Below, one piece after another: positions 1 to 11,390 of a DNA stretch of 64,000 nucleotides; the first letter of the stretch is position 1, and each line of letters begins with the position of its first letter. Origin of the DNA: Biomphalaria glabrata (Eukaryota; Mollusca; Gastropoda; Planorbidae); assembly GCF_947242115.1 (NCBI RefSeq), contig NC_074721.1:6746501-6810500 (forward strand). The letters run 5' to 3'. A program made the position numbers and the translations under genes. A model generated the notes under the pieces. It was given only the letters and a program-made list of their open reading frames with translations, made no database searches and was not told where the DNA came from.

Positions 1-100
1 TTTTTAGTATAAGATTGTGACCTTGTCCTTGTAATCACAACAAATTTCCGTAAGGATCAATAAAGCAGTCTTAGTCTTAGTCTTAGTCTTAGTGATGCAG
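1..100 (+). repeat. LINE 3' tail followed by a hexamer repeat
   Basis: The motif 'acaaatttccgtaaggatc' followed by 'aataaag' and then a run of 'cttagt' units looks like the 3' end of a CR1-type non-LTR element. A very similar tail (acaaatttccttacgg, then aataaag and an ATT run) ends another copy near 17220, and an inverted one lies near 2030-2090. Only the tail is visible; the rest would lie before the window. Confidence 0.55.
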
Positions 101-204
101 TGTATAAGTTGCACCCCTAAATTCGCAGATTTTCAGTACATTTGCATGCGCTGAAACCGTGCTGCAAGGTGCGGATGCGTTTATAACCTTGTAAACGAAG
201 TATG

Positions 205-505
205 ACGTCATCATGGGCGTAGCCAGGGGGTGTTGGGGTCGAAATTTAGTGACTGATTTATGCTTTGATTTTGTTTATTTTAGGTGAGATTTTAATACTA
301 AACCATCACTTGCCCCAGCACATCCAAAGGGTTTTGAGTTTAAAACCCCCTACCAGAGGGGTTCGAGTTTAAGAACCCCTACTAGGGGGGTTCGAGTTAA
401 AAACCCCTACCAGAGGGGTTCGAGTTTAAAAAACCCTACCAGGGGTTTTGAGTTTAAAACCCCCTTCCAGGGGTTTTGAGTTTTAAACCCTCTACTTGGG
501 GTTTT
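205..505. repeat. MITE-like block with internal 28-31 bp minisatellite
   Basis: From about 320 to 505 a unit of roughly 30 bp (gggttcgagtttaaaaaccc plus a few bases) is repeated about seven times with drift. It is preceded by 'gggcgtagccaggggg', a motif common at the ends of invertebrate MITEs. No clear second terminus or target duplication was found, so the MITE label is tentative; the tandem repeat itself is plain. Confidence 0.6.
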
Positions 506-697
506 TGCAGTTAACTCCCCCTTTTCTATAAAACAAAACAAAAAAAAATGCAAACAAAATCCCCTAATTCCAAGAGCACAGTTAAGGAAGATTTTGATTT
601 TAAACCCCCGTCTAATGAATGTTACATTTTAGTGAGCATGAAATTATTAAGTTATTATCTTATCAACCGCAAACAAGAGTTTAATTATTGGTCAATC

Positions 698-948
698 ACA
701 GTGGCTGAGCTTGGCTTCCAAACCTGGGGATGGGAGTCCTGTGTTCGAATCTCGGTGGAGACTGGGGTTTTGAAATTCGATATTTTTAGGGCGCCCCTGA
801 GTACACCCAACTCTGATGGGTACCTGACAATAGTTGGGGAAAAGTAAAGGCGGTTGGTCGTTTATCGTGGGGCACAGAAACAGATAACCTTTACATCATC
901 TGCCTTATAGATCTCAAGGTCTGAAAGGGGAACTTTTTTTTTTGCTAC
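698..948 (+). repeat. tRNA-derived SINE, family 1
   Basis: The head carries a pol III box A-like TGGCTGAGC and a box B-like GTTCGAATC, as in Leu/Ser tRNAs, followed by a conserved body (gcgcccctgagtacaccca, then ggcggttggtcgtt) and the tail 'aaggtctgaaaggggaactt' ending in T-rich sequence. The same body recurs at 14718, 32524, 39192, 41493, 46420, 50645 and 53300, so it is a dispersed family and not a tRNA gene. Confidence 0.85.
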
Positions 949-949
949 G

Positions 950-2600
950 AAATCTCCTTACACAGTAGTTCTTCCCTCACAACTTTGCCGATGTGTCCAA
1001 AAAAAAAAAACGTCTAATACCCAATACAATTTGGAACAGGCAGCATCGCAAGTTCTTACGGGATGTAGCAATAGCATTGTGCGCTGTAAGCTGACTGATT
1101 TGTCGGATAGCACTTTTTGATATCCCGCAGGAGCTGAAACCTAATACCAACATGTCTTGAAAACAGATACTGTTACTGAACAATTTGCAAAACTGATAAA
1201 TATTATATCTATATTCCTATTAATTTTCTTTTTACCTTTATTTACCTTATTGTTTTGAACTCTGTTACTGATTGATGAATTAAAGCTTAGAAGCATTTAG
1301 TAACAAATAGGCCTATCACACACTAATCTGTGTAACATGAGTGTGTGTGTGTATGTATTTAAAAGACCACCAACTGTAATGGGGAGGAGTGTGGAGTGGT
1401 CAATGTAAAATATGTAAATGTATATTTAGCTAGTTACTAATGTAAATCTATCAAAAGTAAAGTGCAATCTGGGTTGTTTAGTGGGTAGATGTATGTATGT
1501 TCATGCATTTTAGACCATCAACTGGACATCAGGCTTATAATTTAAAGACCAAAGACTTACAACATCAATAGTTAATGCCTTATTGGGTTATGAAACATAG
1601 TAATGTAATGATGGCTTGTGTAGAAAAACGTCACTCGTGTGGTCTGCCTCCTAAGTAAACAAACTCGGCACTCGTCCAGACCCTTAATTGATATTTTTCT
1701 CCAAGTAAACTAACTCATACCCGATTACCGGTGTAGAGGTGTGGGTTGAAATCCTGCCCCCTAATTAAGATTTACTACCAATTAAACAAACTCGTTTCCC
1801 TCGGTGTCGACATGTTGACATTACGTCAATCCTGTCTATCTATGAACTCAATGTTATGAACTAGACAAATAAAATGGAAGAAGTTCGTCCATCTCTACCT
1901 CTGGAAATATAGCCGCAAAGCTAGACAGATGTTTGGTCAGCGTGACATAGTTAATTAGCCCACTCAAAGGTCAGGACAAAGTAAAAAAAAATATACCAAC
2001 CATTGTAGTTATGTATGTAATGCGCATTTATAATAATAATAATCATTATTACCCATAAGGAAATTTGTATTACAATTTGAGCATTACACCAAACAAAACA
2101 TTATAGCTATAGAAAACCAAAATATACATTCACACCAGACTCACTTATAATGATACGTTTCATTTCTATTTCTATTAACACAGCTCGTCTTTTTAATCAA
2201 AGTCTACACATGCATATTCATATATTTTTAAGCACTTTATTTAAATTATAATATTCCAAATACATTAAATAATAGACAAAAATAAAATCACGTCGACTTT
2301 ATACATATTAATAGAAATATAGGTTCTATAGTGTAATTTTACTATCGAGCCAACTATCCAGCGGTGATATTCGACAGAAGCCGAATATTCGGCCGGAGCC
2401 GAATCTACTATCTGGTGCACCCATTGTAAAGTCCCGAAGTCTTTCCCTTGTTTGGGTATGGTTTTCCTTCAAACGAGCCCCACATGCCCATATCTACACA
2501 AGAACTCTGATGCTGGATGAGTCCCCATCAACTCAAGAACTCTATAAATAAATCATTCTTTAAAAAAAGGAATTCATTCGTCGATATATCACAAGGTCCA
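950..2600. other. No recognisable gene; AT-rich intergenic
   Basis: No exon with a recognisable product was seen. Short open stretches (for example 977-1183 on the - strand) have no family resemblance. An inverted LINE-like tail (taataataatcattatt next to acccataaggaaatttg) lies at about 2031-2070. Confidence 0.5.
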
Positions 2601-2604
2601 CGGG

Positions 2605-2785
2605 GCTCACAAAGCTTTTCCTTTAGGGATTAGTACCAGAAAAAAAAAAAAAAAAAAGAAGAGGCAGACAACAGAAAAAGCAATGGTCATTGAAAGAGAT
2701 TCTGTCCTAGTCTGAAGTTAAAAAGACACAGGACGGTCAACTGATCTTGTGTGGTGCCCCAACGGTCCAACAAAGGTGACGGTGG
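2605..2785 (+). repeat. LINE 3' remnant
   Basis: The stretch matches, in shape, the C-terminal tail of a LINE also seen at 4610-4870 and 5525-5700: 'aagaagaggcagacaa' (coding EEEADR-like) and then 'gtgccccaacggtcc', the degraded version of a V-V-P-Q-R-S type ending. It is interrupted by an A-run at 2641-2657. It is a fragment only. Confidence 0.5.
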
Positions 2786-2886
2786 ATGGCTGCCTGGTCG
2801 TGCGGTTTGCGCGCTGGACTGTCGTTAGGATTTATCGATGGTCGAGGGTTCAAATCCGAAACATGTAAAACATTTTACAAACAAAC
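2786..2886 (+). repeat. tRNA-derived SINE, family 2 (internally deleted)
   Basis: It begins with the family head 'ggctgcctggtcgtgcgg', with box B-like 'gggttcaaatcc', then jumps straight to the family tail 'catgtaaaacattttaca'. Compared with the fuller copies at 26870 and 27383 it lacks the middle segment (gtcctgcgggaggtttgg). It abuts the LINE remnant directly upstream. Confidence 0.8.
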
Positions 2887-2889
2887 ATA

Positions 2890-4600
2890 TTACAATGCTG
2901 GAAAATTGCTGGCTAAATACTTAACTATATATAGTCATGATGTGTAGAGACCTACAACTGAACATCGACTGGCAAGTATAAGACATGAGTTAAAGTGTCT
3001 TAGAAGAGATAAACCTCATAGCAACATCTATTGAAAATGTTTAACGCCATGCAGATCCTCTATACGACTCAGGCCTGTTGTTATGGTGTGTGGGCATGTT
3101 TGTGTGGAGAGGTGTGTGGGTGGTTTGGTGTGTTGACTGATGTAATACAGGTACTTTGAAAAGATGCTATTTTTAGAAGATTGGATTGCAAGGAGTTGGT
3201 CGGCTGACGGAAGAGCTACTAAAACATTATGGAATGGCAAAAAGAGGTCAGTTGACCATTCTTCAACATCTTGTGATTTATTTTGTAGTCAGTTTATTTT
3301 TACTCAGATAACTAAAGCCTGTAGAGATTTGTATTAAACATTAACTTTATTTTATTCAAAAAAGATTTTTTTTTTTCAAATGTGTAAGTGTTTAGTTGTT
3401 ATGGAGTAAGTGTTTCTAAGGTGACGGTGGAAAGAGGTTAGCGATAGGTTGTGAAGGATGCAACATTTGTGGCTTTGTCGTCATTTGATCTTAGGACAGA
3501 CGACTCCAGAACGTGAGACTGAAAGGTTGTGTTATCGTAGTGAGATTTTGTTAAAAAATAATCCTACAGTTTTAAATCGGATTATTTCTTTGGAGTTACA
3601 GCCAAACATTCTCACAACTCCTAATACCCACATTGGCCTCTTTCAGAGTGAACATTTTTAATTTAATAGTAGACACAATTTTAAATCGAAACACCTGTAT
3701 ATCTATAAGAAACATTTTCATCTTTCCAAATTTTGTCAACAGACAAATTAAAACCGAAACTTCCGATTTCTGTCCAAAAAGCAGTTGATCTGATTATCCG
3801 GAGGTCCAATTAATTGAATTCGACTGTATGGGTATTTCAATAAATGCTAAATATACGCAAATATTGTCTAATATATTTAACATGTATGCTTTCTTATGCA
3901 AATATAAGAAGGCTTGTCTTCGATTCCAGTTGTCTGCCGGATTAAGCTATCTTTTTTTCGTCCTCTACACCTGGCAGTGGATTTTCTTTGGTCTCAAACG
4001 TGTATCCAGCTGTCTGGTTCAGAAGCAGCCTGCTGACAGCTACTCTTTTCTGTCACTTAAAGAAATCTGGCGCCTGAGCGTTTTCGTTGTTGCGTTCACC
4101 AAAAAAATGATTGGCATGATATCCGGTCATCTGCGCTCGTCCCCATAATGGAATGTATGCGTATCTGTCGAACAATAAGCAGTCGATATTCGCCATAACA
4201 TCGCTTTTGTTTTGGATGTTTTGCTATCGTATGTTCACGATGGAGCGCAGAAACCTTTAGTGAAAGTGTTCAAGAATTCATTGTCGCTTTCTGTATAGCT
4301 CCCATATCTCACAGCCACACAGAAGGGTTGAGAGAACAATGGCTTGTTTTGTTTTTTTTTGGGGGGGGGGGGGGGCAGACGTAGATATTTATTCCGATTC
4401 ACTCTCGCTTGCAGGAGTCCATAGCGCTACTTGCCTTAGCAAGACGGTTATCAACTTCTTAAAATTGGATACCGTGATTTTCTACCACGTAAGGGGTGGC
4501 CATTGACTGACTAGTTTTGTTTTTTTTTTTGGAGGGGGGTGGGGGTGAGAGGGTGATTACTGAAAGGTTATAGAAAAAAAAATGTAGGTCTAATAAGTGA
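2890..4600. other. No recognisable gene
   Basis: AT-rich sequence with homopolymer runs, including a G-run at about 4361-4375 and T/G runs near 4520-4550. The open stretch at 3828-4148 has no recognisable domain. Nothing further can be supported. Confidence 0.45.
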
Positions 4601-4609
4601 GAATATTTT

Positions 4610-4870
4610 TATCAGCCATGTCGGCATTCCGTGAAGCCCACCTCCTTTACCTTTTACCTTACCTATCCCTTAGTCTGTATGACCGTCGGGGCACCATGCA
4701 AGATTCGTCGACCGTCTTTCTCCATTCCTCTCTGTCTTTGGCATTAGTTAGAACCTATTTCAATGTCAGGCCCGTCCATTCTTTTATGTTGTCCTCCCAT
4801 CGCTTTCTCTGTCTGCCTCTTCTTCTTTTTCCTGGTACTGTTCCTGAAGGAAGACCACCTCACCCTTCCC
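4610..4870 (-). repeat. LINE reverse-transcriptase C-terminal remnant
   Basis: Read on the - strand, the segment encodes a tail typical of many invertebrate LINEs: EEEADREKRWEDN, then KEWTGL, then DREEWRKTVDESC and V-P-R-R-S. These are the KRWEDNI-EWTG and REEWR motifs that close the reverse transcriptase ORF. Frame is not kept throughout, so it is a dead fragment. Two sibling fragments lie at 2605 and 5525 in the opposite orientation. Confidence 0.65.
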
Positions 4871-5099
4871 CAAGCCCCACACTATTCGGCGCCCTAGACA
4901 AATATGCAAGAACATCCGCGTCCAGGCACAATCAACTACTTTCACTTCTGCTCGCAGCCTTTTAGTTCATATGTCACCACTGCCAATTATAAATCGGCCA
5001 ACAGCGACTTTAGAAACACACACCCAAGCACGCACAGATCCAAACATACACAGACACACACACGCATGGATCTTGGTCCAGCCCTCATATCATCGTTTT

Positions 5100-5330
5100 C
5101 CAATTAGAGACTCGACAAATAGACCAACCGGGGGTCACTCGATATTGACATCCGCTGCTCTCGCTCTGCCAATCACAGCTGATTAGCCAGGTCACGTGAC
5201 TTGCTCACGGCCAGCAGTGACCAGCCATGCGCTGGGGGGTGACTTGTCAACCAGCAGGCGTTGAGCTGTTTTTAATAAAGATTTCCCCGGCCTGGACATT
5301 TTGGGCGACTAAGTAAGAGTTATCTCGCTC
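5100..5330. promoter_or_regulatory. Possible promoter-like CpG-rich block with CCAAT and E-box
   Basis: A CG-richer patch in AT-rich surroundings. It contains 'ccaatcacag' (CCAAT-type) at about 5169-5178 and the palindrome GTCACGTGAC at about 5192-5201, the core of USF/TFE-type E-boxes. A donor-like 'aagtaagag' follows near 5310. No downstream coding exon could be tied to it, so promoter function is a guess from motifs only. Confidence 0.25.
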
Positions 5331-5524
5331 TTCCAACCAATTGATCAGCACTTATAGGTATTATGTTTGACCTATTTCCCTTTAAATAGGTCTATAAATG
5401 TATTTTTATTTAAGTTTAATAAAGATTCAACATTGCAGTTTATCGTATGATGATTTTTATTATTAGTGTTTGAATAATCTTGTAGTGTGAGAATGTATCT
5501 AAATCATTTGAAGTCATTTTTTTA

Positions 5525-5700
5525 AATCCCCGTAGATCAATCTATGACCACATCACAAGGCCCATCGGTGCACGCAAAGACCTTCCTTCAGGGAACAGTA
5601 CAAGGAAAAAGAAGAAGAGACAGAGAAAGTGATGGGAACACAACATAAAATCATTGAATGGAGATTCTATCCAAGGCAAAGGACAGATTCTAGATCTAGT
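5525..5700 (+). repeat. LINE 3' remnant
   Basis: The + strand carries 'ccttccttcagggaacag' and 'aaaaagaagaagagac', followed by a degraded EWR-like segment. This is the same sequence, on the opposite strand, as the LINE tail at 4610-4870. Truncated and out of frame. Confidence 0.55.
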
Positions 5701-6024
5701 TGGTTATGCATAGGCTTTTAAAGTAGATGCGTGTTTTAGCCTTTTAGCTAATTAGTTTTAAATATTCTGACCATTAGATAATATCTTGATCTTGGCAAAA
5801 AAAGTGTTAACCAGCTTTTGAAGACAAAATTGAATTGTATAAAGCAATCACTCAGATATGTCTATGTATTTTTAATCTTTCTATGTTGTATTTTCTCTCC
5901 TTGCATGCTCCCTCCCTTTCATTGAAACATACTGTTGCCAAAATGTGTGCTTCTCTTAACCACTATGTTTATCTTTATTATCGACATCATCTTCATGATC
6001 AACAACATCATCAGTATCGTTATC

Positions 6025-6870
6025 AGGGCCGGTCTTAGGCATAGGCAAATTAGGCAGCCGCCTAGGGCGTCGGATTTTTATTAAAGAATTGTGAAACAAC
6101 ATAGATCAAATCTGAAACCTAGCAGAACTCAATGGCTCTGTGGCTACTAGCCTAGCTCTAAGTCTATTCAACTTCAAGGTTTATCCGCTTATGTTTAGAT
6201 CTTAGATCTACTTTATAGACTACATATGGGTGAAATATCGAAACTTAATTTCTAGTCTGGTGATCATACGGCGGGACATGAATGTAACTTATTTGTTGAT
6301 TTCGATATGTATACAGGTCAATACAGAATGGTTTATAATTCTTTACAAGTGTGTTTTCCTGTATTGATTTTTTGTTTTTCTATTTTTTTTTTTATTCACG
6401 TTTTTTAGGGCCTCTCTATTCGCTTTGCCTAGGGCCTCCAAATATCTAAGACCGGCCCAGCATTTTGCAACTTGCAGAGTTCTGATGTATTTATTTTAAT
6501 CTTTTAAAAGCGAACCGTTTGGTTTTAAAATTATATTTATCAAGCTGGTTTTCAGAAAAGAATTACTTCTATATAGCGCATCTCTCATTCTATAAGCAGG
6601 GCCGGCTGTAGAGTCGGCCCTAGGCACAGGCAATCTAGGCAGCCACATAGGGCCTCCGATTGGTGGGGGCCTTGCACAAGGCTCAAATAAATGTTTTTAG
6701 AGTAGAAATAGCGAAACTTGTGTTAAATGTAATTGGAGTATACTAGTTTTTAAATAAATTAAGTAATTTTATTTTTCGCTATTTCTTTTTTTACATATTT
6801 TTTTTCAATTTCAGTTGGGGCCACCAAATTTACTTTGCCTAGGGCCTCCAATTATCTAAAGCCGGCTCTG
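6025..6870. mobile_element. Composite MITE: two related copies inside one target duplication
   Basis: The left copy (6025-6460) begins AGGGCCGGTCTTAGG and ends CTAAGACCGGCCC. The right copy (about 6598-6870) begins CAGGGCCGGC and ends GCCGGCTCTG. About 140 bp of unrelated AT-rich DNA separates them. The outermost ends, not the inner ones, are flanked by a perfect 8-bp repeat TCGTTATC (6017-6024 and 6871-6878), the length hAT-type elements make. The two copies therefore appear to have inserted as one unit. The flank is ATC-rich, which slightly raises the chance of coincidence. Confidence 0.65.
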
Positions 6871-6964
6871 TCGTTATCAAAATCATAATTATCATCATAT
6901 GTCTCTTAAATGTAATGTGCGCATCTTTCTTTTCCCCGTTTCCCTCTATCACTCATTTTTTTTC

Positions 6965-6975
6965 TTTTTCTTCTC

Positions 6976-7016
<41 letters not shown>
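6965..7016. repeat. (TC)n microsatellite
   Basis: Uninterrupted TC dinucleotide run, with an imperfect CT-rich shoulder on its left. Confidence 0.95.
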
Positions 7017-7019
<3 letters not shown>

Positions 7020-7179
7020 CACTCTCATTCAGCTAGTTTCTGTAATCCTTAATTATCTTCCTGCAAGATATCCAGTCAGAGGTTGGTCGCTATCCGTATT
7101 AAATTATTCTACAAGATTTCTCGACTGTAAACTGAATTAAAACCAATGGAATGGTCTTTTTGTCGCTCAAAGACTCCCT

Positions 7180-7540
7180 GCGGGCTATTTTCACACGGAA
7201 AGCGGGTTAAAGAAAAGGGGACCAAAAAAAAAAACGACAAGAACGGAGGTGGGAGGGGAATAAATGGGGGAGGGTGAAGAGAGGGGAAAACATTCTGGCA
7301 CTCTTTGGAGGAGGAGGTGACAACTGGTGCACCCGCGCCTCACTTCCCCTTGTTTGAAAACATCGGCCGTGTCCAATTTGACTGCCGCGCACTTTTGATG
7401 CGCACATCCTTCCCATTATGCCTCGCGAGACGGAAGGTCGCGGGGGGCGGGTGTCAGTGGCAAGATGGGGGCGCTAGGCAGGGGGCGGGAAATTACAACC
7501 GCATGCTGTGAGCCGGGGAATTAATTAAGCGTCACGTGAT
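7180..7540. promoter_or_regulatory. GC- and CpG-rich island, function unknown
   Basis: About 350 bp that is clearly richer in G, C and CpG than anything around it (for example gcctcgcgagacggaagg and ggtcgcggggggcgggtg), ending in 'gcgtcacgtgatg', an E-box-like CACGTG. Such an island could mark a promoter or first exon, but no splice-linked coding sequence was found on either strand. Confidence 0.3.
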
Positions 7541-7680
7541 GATAATGTTAAAAAAACACAAAAAAAAAACGGCATTATGGGCCTGTGGGATTAGGTGCTT
7601 GATTCTTTGCCCGGATTTCCTTGATCGCTTTCTAAACAAAAAATATCGCAGACAAAAACATGAAACAAAACATAAGGCTA

Positions 7681-7764
7681 AAACTGAATGCCATGCACTG
7701 ACGAGCGTAAACTGAATGCCATGCACTGACGAGCGTAAACTGAATGCCATGCACTGACGAGCGT
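7681..7764. repeat. Three perfect 28-bp tandem repeats
   Basis: The unit aaactgaatgccatgcactg plus acgagcgt occurs three times in succession with no visible mismatch (7681, 7709 and 7737). Perfect copies imply recent expansion. Confidence 0.95.
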
Positions 7765-7799
7765 AAAGTGGTCTTCTTTGCCTCTAAACTAGACTCCTC

Positions 7800-10330
7800 C
7801 TTTTTTTTTGTCTAACCTATATAACTTACATTGTTTAGGATTCATTAGACATAATATTAATCTCACCTCGTCCTTCCCTAGAGTTTCGTCGTTGGGGTGC
7901 TGTGACAGTTCGCGTTACCAAATGATTGGGTTCTCTTGTCTGTTGTTGATCCTTCTGTTTTCTTTTTGTTGATTAGAAGTCCAATCTTTTTCGCTATTTC
8001 TGAGAGTCTGGTGAGTTTGGTCTGAGCATTTTGTTGTGTATGGGAGAGGAGGCAGATGTCAACGACAAAATCCAGGTCCTCTAAATGTTGTGTTAGTGTC
8101 CACTGTATGCCGCTTTTATTATCGAAGACTGTCTGTCTCATGACCCAATCAATCACCAGCAAAAATATCAAGGGCGAAAGCATACATCCCTGTCTTACTC
8201 CTGTTTTTACTTGAAAAGGGTTGGTCAGCTTACCATTGTGCATTACTTGACATGATGAGTCATGTATAACTGTTTAATAATATTGATGAATTTTGTTGGA
8301 ATTCCGTAGTGATTCATCTGTCTCCAGATTATGTCTCTGTCAATACTGTCGAAAGTTTTCTCAAAATCAACAAGTGTCATGTACAGAGGAGATTGCCACT
8401 CGATAGATTGTTCTATGATAATACGTAGCGTAGCAATGTGGTCAGTGCATGATTTCTCTTTACGGAATCCAGCCTGTTCTGGTCTTAGTCTTTTGTCTAG
8501 GGCATCTTTTAGGCGTTCCAGTATTATCCCAGTTAAGACCCTGCTAAGGGTTGACAGTAACAGCAATTTAATTAGATAACCCAGTTTCCAGATTTTAGGG
8601 ACCTGTTCTTGTTCCCATATCTTGCATAGCAGTGGATGCAGCATTTCAGCTGATATTTTGGGGTCTGCTTTTAGTGTCTCTACTGGTATACCATCTGGGC
8701 CTGGCGCCTTTCCCTTTTTTTGCATTCTTGATGGCCTTGTTTATCTCCCCTTTAGTAGGTGGGCCTGTGTTAACTTCCATTTCTTCTGTTGCTGGGGGTA
8801 TGCCCGGAATCGATTCAGGAGGATTTCTGTTCAAAATTTCCTGGAAGTGTTCGGCCCATCTATCCTTCTGTCCAACATCACTGGTGATAATCTTTCCTTG
8901 TTTGTCTTTCACTGGCTTGTTGGTGTTGATATTTCTTCCTGCTAAGGTTCTTGTTATGTCATACAACCTTTCTTATGTCTCTTTGCTCTGCTGCCTTTTC
9001 TGCATCGACTGTCATTTCATGAAGGAAGCATTTTTTGTCATCTCTTGCATTCTTTCTTACAGACTTGTTTACTGCACCATACTGGGTTCTAAGATTAGCT
9101 TTTTGTTCTTCAATCTGGCATTGATTTATCTTTTCTTTTAGCTCCTTACGTTCCTAGATTTTGGCCCACGTCTCCGCAGACAGCCATTGCTTGTGTTGTT
9201 TCGTTTTCCTGCCTAGGACGTCACTACATGTGCTTTTCCATATCTCTTGGAGAGTGAGGCAGTGCTGCTCAAGGGTTTCATCTGTCACTAGTCCAGCAAG
9301 TACTTCAAATTTATTTTTAATCTCACAGTTGAAGAGTACCTTGTTTTTCTCGCTCTTTCTCGTACTGGGTGTTGAATTTGTAGTGTGGTCTGTCTGAAAA
9401 ATCCTTAAAGGATTTAAGTTTGATCCTCGCTGTTGCTATTAGCAAATGATGGTCAGAAGCTACATCTGCTCCTCGTCTCACCCTAACATCGAGACTTCTC
9501 CTCCATTTCCGAGATATTGCAAAATGGTCAATTTGGTTTTCCGTTTTATCATCTGGGGAAGTCCATGTTGTCTTGTGTACAGTTGTGTGTGGAAAGATGG
9601 TTCCTCCTATGATAAGATCGTTGAATGCGCAGAAGTCAGCAAATAAGTCCCCATTTTCATTGCATGAGCCTGTACCATGTTTACCCATGTAGAGCTCCTT
9701 TCCAGCGTTGTTTGTACCTACTTTTGCGTTCAGGTCACCCATGCTTTTTCTAGTACTGATTGTAGAGCGTTATAAAATTCTTCTTCTCTTCTTCTGGTGC
9801 TGCATTTGTTGGTGCATAGCACTGGATAATGTTTTCCTTCCCTTTGCATTAAACCTGGCTGACATTAGTCTTGAGGAAACTGGCTCCCATCCCAACAAAG
9901 CCTTTGATGCCTCTCTTGACAGTAGAAGTGTTACTCCCTGTGTGTGATCTTGGTCTAGATCTTCATGTCCAGATTATAGAATGCTCTCCCCAGTTGTCAG
10001 ATTGCTTAGACCGCTTCCATTCCATCGTTTGATTTTGTACTTTCTCATTTCGTTAGCCACTTCATTTATTCTTCCACTATCATACAGGGTTCTGATGTTC
10101 CAGGTCTCTATCCTGGTTGAGGTCTTGGTCATCAGGTTTGTCGGTGTGCTAGCTTCCAGAGGGCTTTCACTAGTACATAAACGTCATAAACTCTTCCACA
10201 GAGGAACCTTCCTGGCCAAGTTCTAGTTGGTTTGGTGTATTTCCGGTTTCTGTAGCAATAGTTTAGTGATGTGAGGTTGCTAGCCTTACGATCACCCCTC
10301 CTCCTTTACCCGTGCTTGGGGACCGGCAAG
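7800..10330 (-). mobile_element. LINE (APE-RT non-LTR retrotransposon), internally deleted, inactive
   Basis: Reading the - strand from 10330 down: a 5' leader; an endonuclease start (TWNIRTLYDSGRINEVANEM, about 10130-10020); the endonuclease body with GDLNAKVG, NQIDHFAISRKWRRSL and SDHHLL (9742-9323); then reverse transcriptase with GKAPGPDGIP, RPEQAGFRK and VRQGCMLSPL (8966-7878). The catalytic F-A-D-D box reads F-V-V-D (8058-8069), so polymerase activity should be lost. After the palm the sequence jumps to the 3' tail, also found at 27590-27780 (ctgtcacagcacccc), so thumb and C-terminus are missing. A T-run at 7801-7809 would be the poly(A) tail. Several frame breaks are present. The clade is not certain; RTE/I-like is my guess. 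Confidence 0.85.
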
Positions 10331-10349
10331 ATACCCCTATAAGGTGTAC

Positions 10350-10870
10350 CCAGGCAGAGTTATTTGTTCTAATGAGACACTGGACATTGAAGGCTGTCTG
10401 GCTCCTCTTTCTAATGATTTAGAGTGGACAACAGATGTTCTTGGAATTAAAGGGGGAAAAAAGAAAATGAAAGGAATTCTCGGGTGCTGTTTCAATTTAT
10501 TCTATAGTAGTTCTTTTAAAAAGTCCTTTTTATTATGCAATCTCATTACAAATGCAATTAGACTCTGATTACTAATCTCTATTTTTTTTATTTAACTTAT
10601 GTAATTGGAATAAAATCCTCAACCCAACATATATGTTCAGTTGGTTTCACTGCGGTTTACTTTAACTTAACACACATATTAATTTATCATTAGCAATACA
10701 CAAGGCTGTCTGTCTGATGCAGGCTTGGAGACATAATGTAGGTCTACTTTAATTATTAACTGTAAATATAAAACATGTATTGTGATCGATAGCCTGTGTT
10801 TGCTGACTTATGGATTATCATGCACCTGTGGACATTATTGAAATGGGTTTATATGTACTGGTATTGTTTT
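10350..10870. other. No recognisable gene
   Basis: AT-rich spacer between the LINE and the Ty3/gypsy fossil. Nothing further was seen. Confidence 0.4.
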
Positions 10871-10879
10871 TTCATTGTT

Positions 10880-11390
10880 TTTATCTTGTTGAATGCCCTT
10901 TCACAGTTTTCAGTCCATCTAAAATTGCAGTCTTTCTTTGTTAGTTCTCTTAATGGTTGAGACACTTCGGCTAGATTTTTCAAAAATGTTGACAAATACT
11001 GCACCATTACACATAATTTTCTTGCTTCCTGGCTATTATCTGATTTCTTAATTTCTAGAATAGCTTTGATCTTCTTTATGTCAGGCTTTAAGCCTTACGC
11101 ACTAATGCTGTGTCCCATGAAACTTATCTGGTCTTGTTTTTTTTTTAATTAGGAAATCTAAGAATTTGCGCAATTCAATTTTAGCTTTGTCATCATAGGA
11201 ATCCTTGGGCCTCTTTTCTTTGCCTCTTTTTTGGGCCCTCCAGCCTCTTTTGTGGGCTTCTAATTTATTTATTTTAATTTTCTTTATGTCAGGCTTTATG
11301 CCTTGCGGACTAATATAGTGTCCCATGAAACTTCTTGTTTCTCTATGTATTGTTATTTTTTCTCGGCCATTGCGATTGGTGAATGCCAAA
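10880..11390 (-). mobile_element. Ty3/gypsy LTR retrotransposon fossil, pol fragment
   Basis: The - strand shows the late reverse transcriptase region of Ty3/gypsy elements: FMGHYISPQGIKPDIKKI, the counterpart of the usual YLGH-IS-GI-PD-KI stretch, plus a further piece like the following PLRELTKKD segment. Part of this motif appears twice, so the fragment is rearranged. No LTRs, gag or integrase were found nearby. It is a short, broken and probably old fossil. Confidence 0.7.

Noticed and set aside
698-780. tRNA gene candidates (also at 2786, 26870, 27383, 41493 and 53545)
   Set aside because: Box A and B are present, but no cloverleaf with matching acceptor arms could be drawn, and the same head is followed by a common body in many copies; these are SINEs.
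977-1183. Small open frame on the - strand
   Set aside because: There is no family resemblance, start context or neighbouring exon to support a gene.
8331-9141. Open frames on the + strand of the LINE
   Set aside because: They are antisense to the reverse transcriptase and endonuclease and show no independent motifs.
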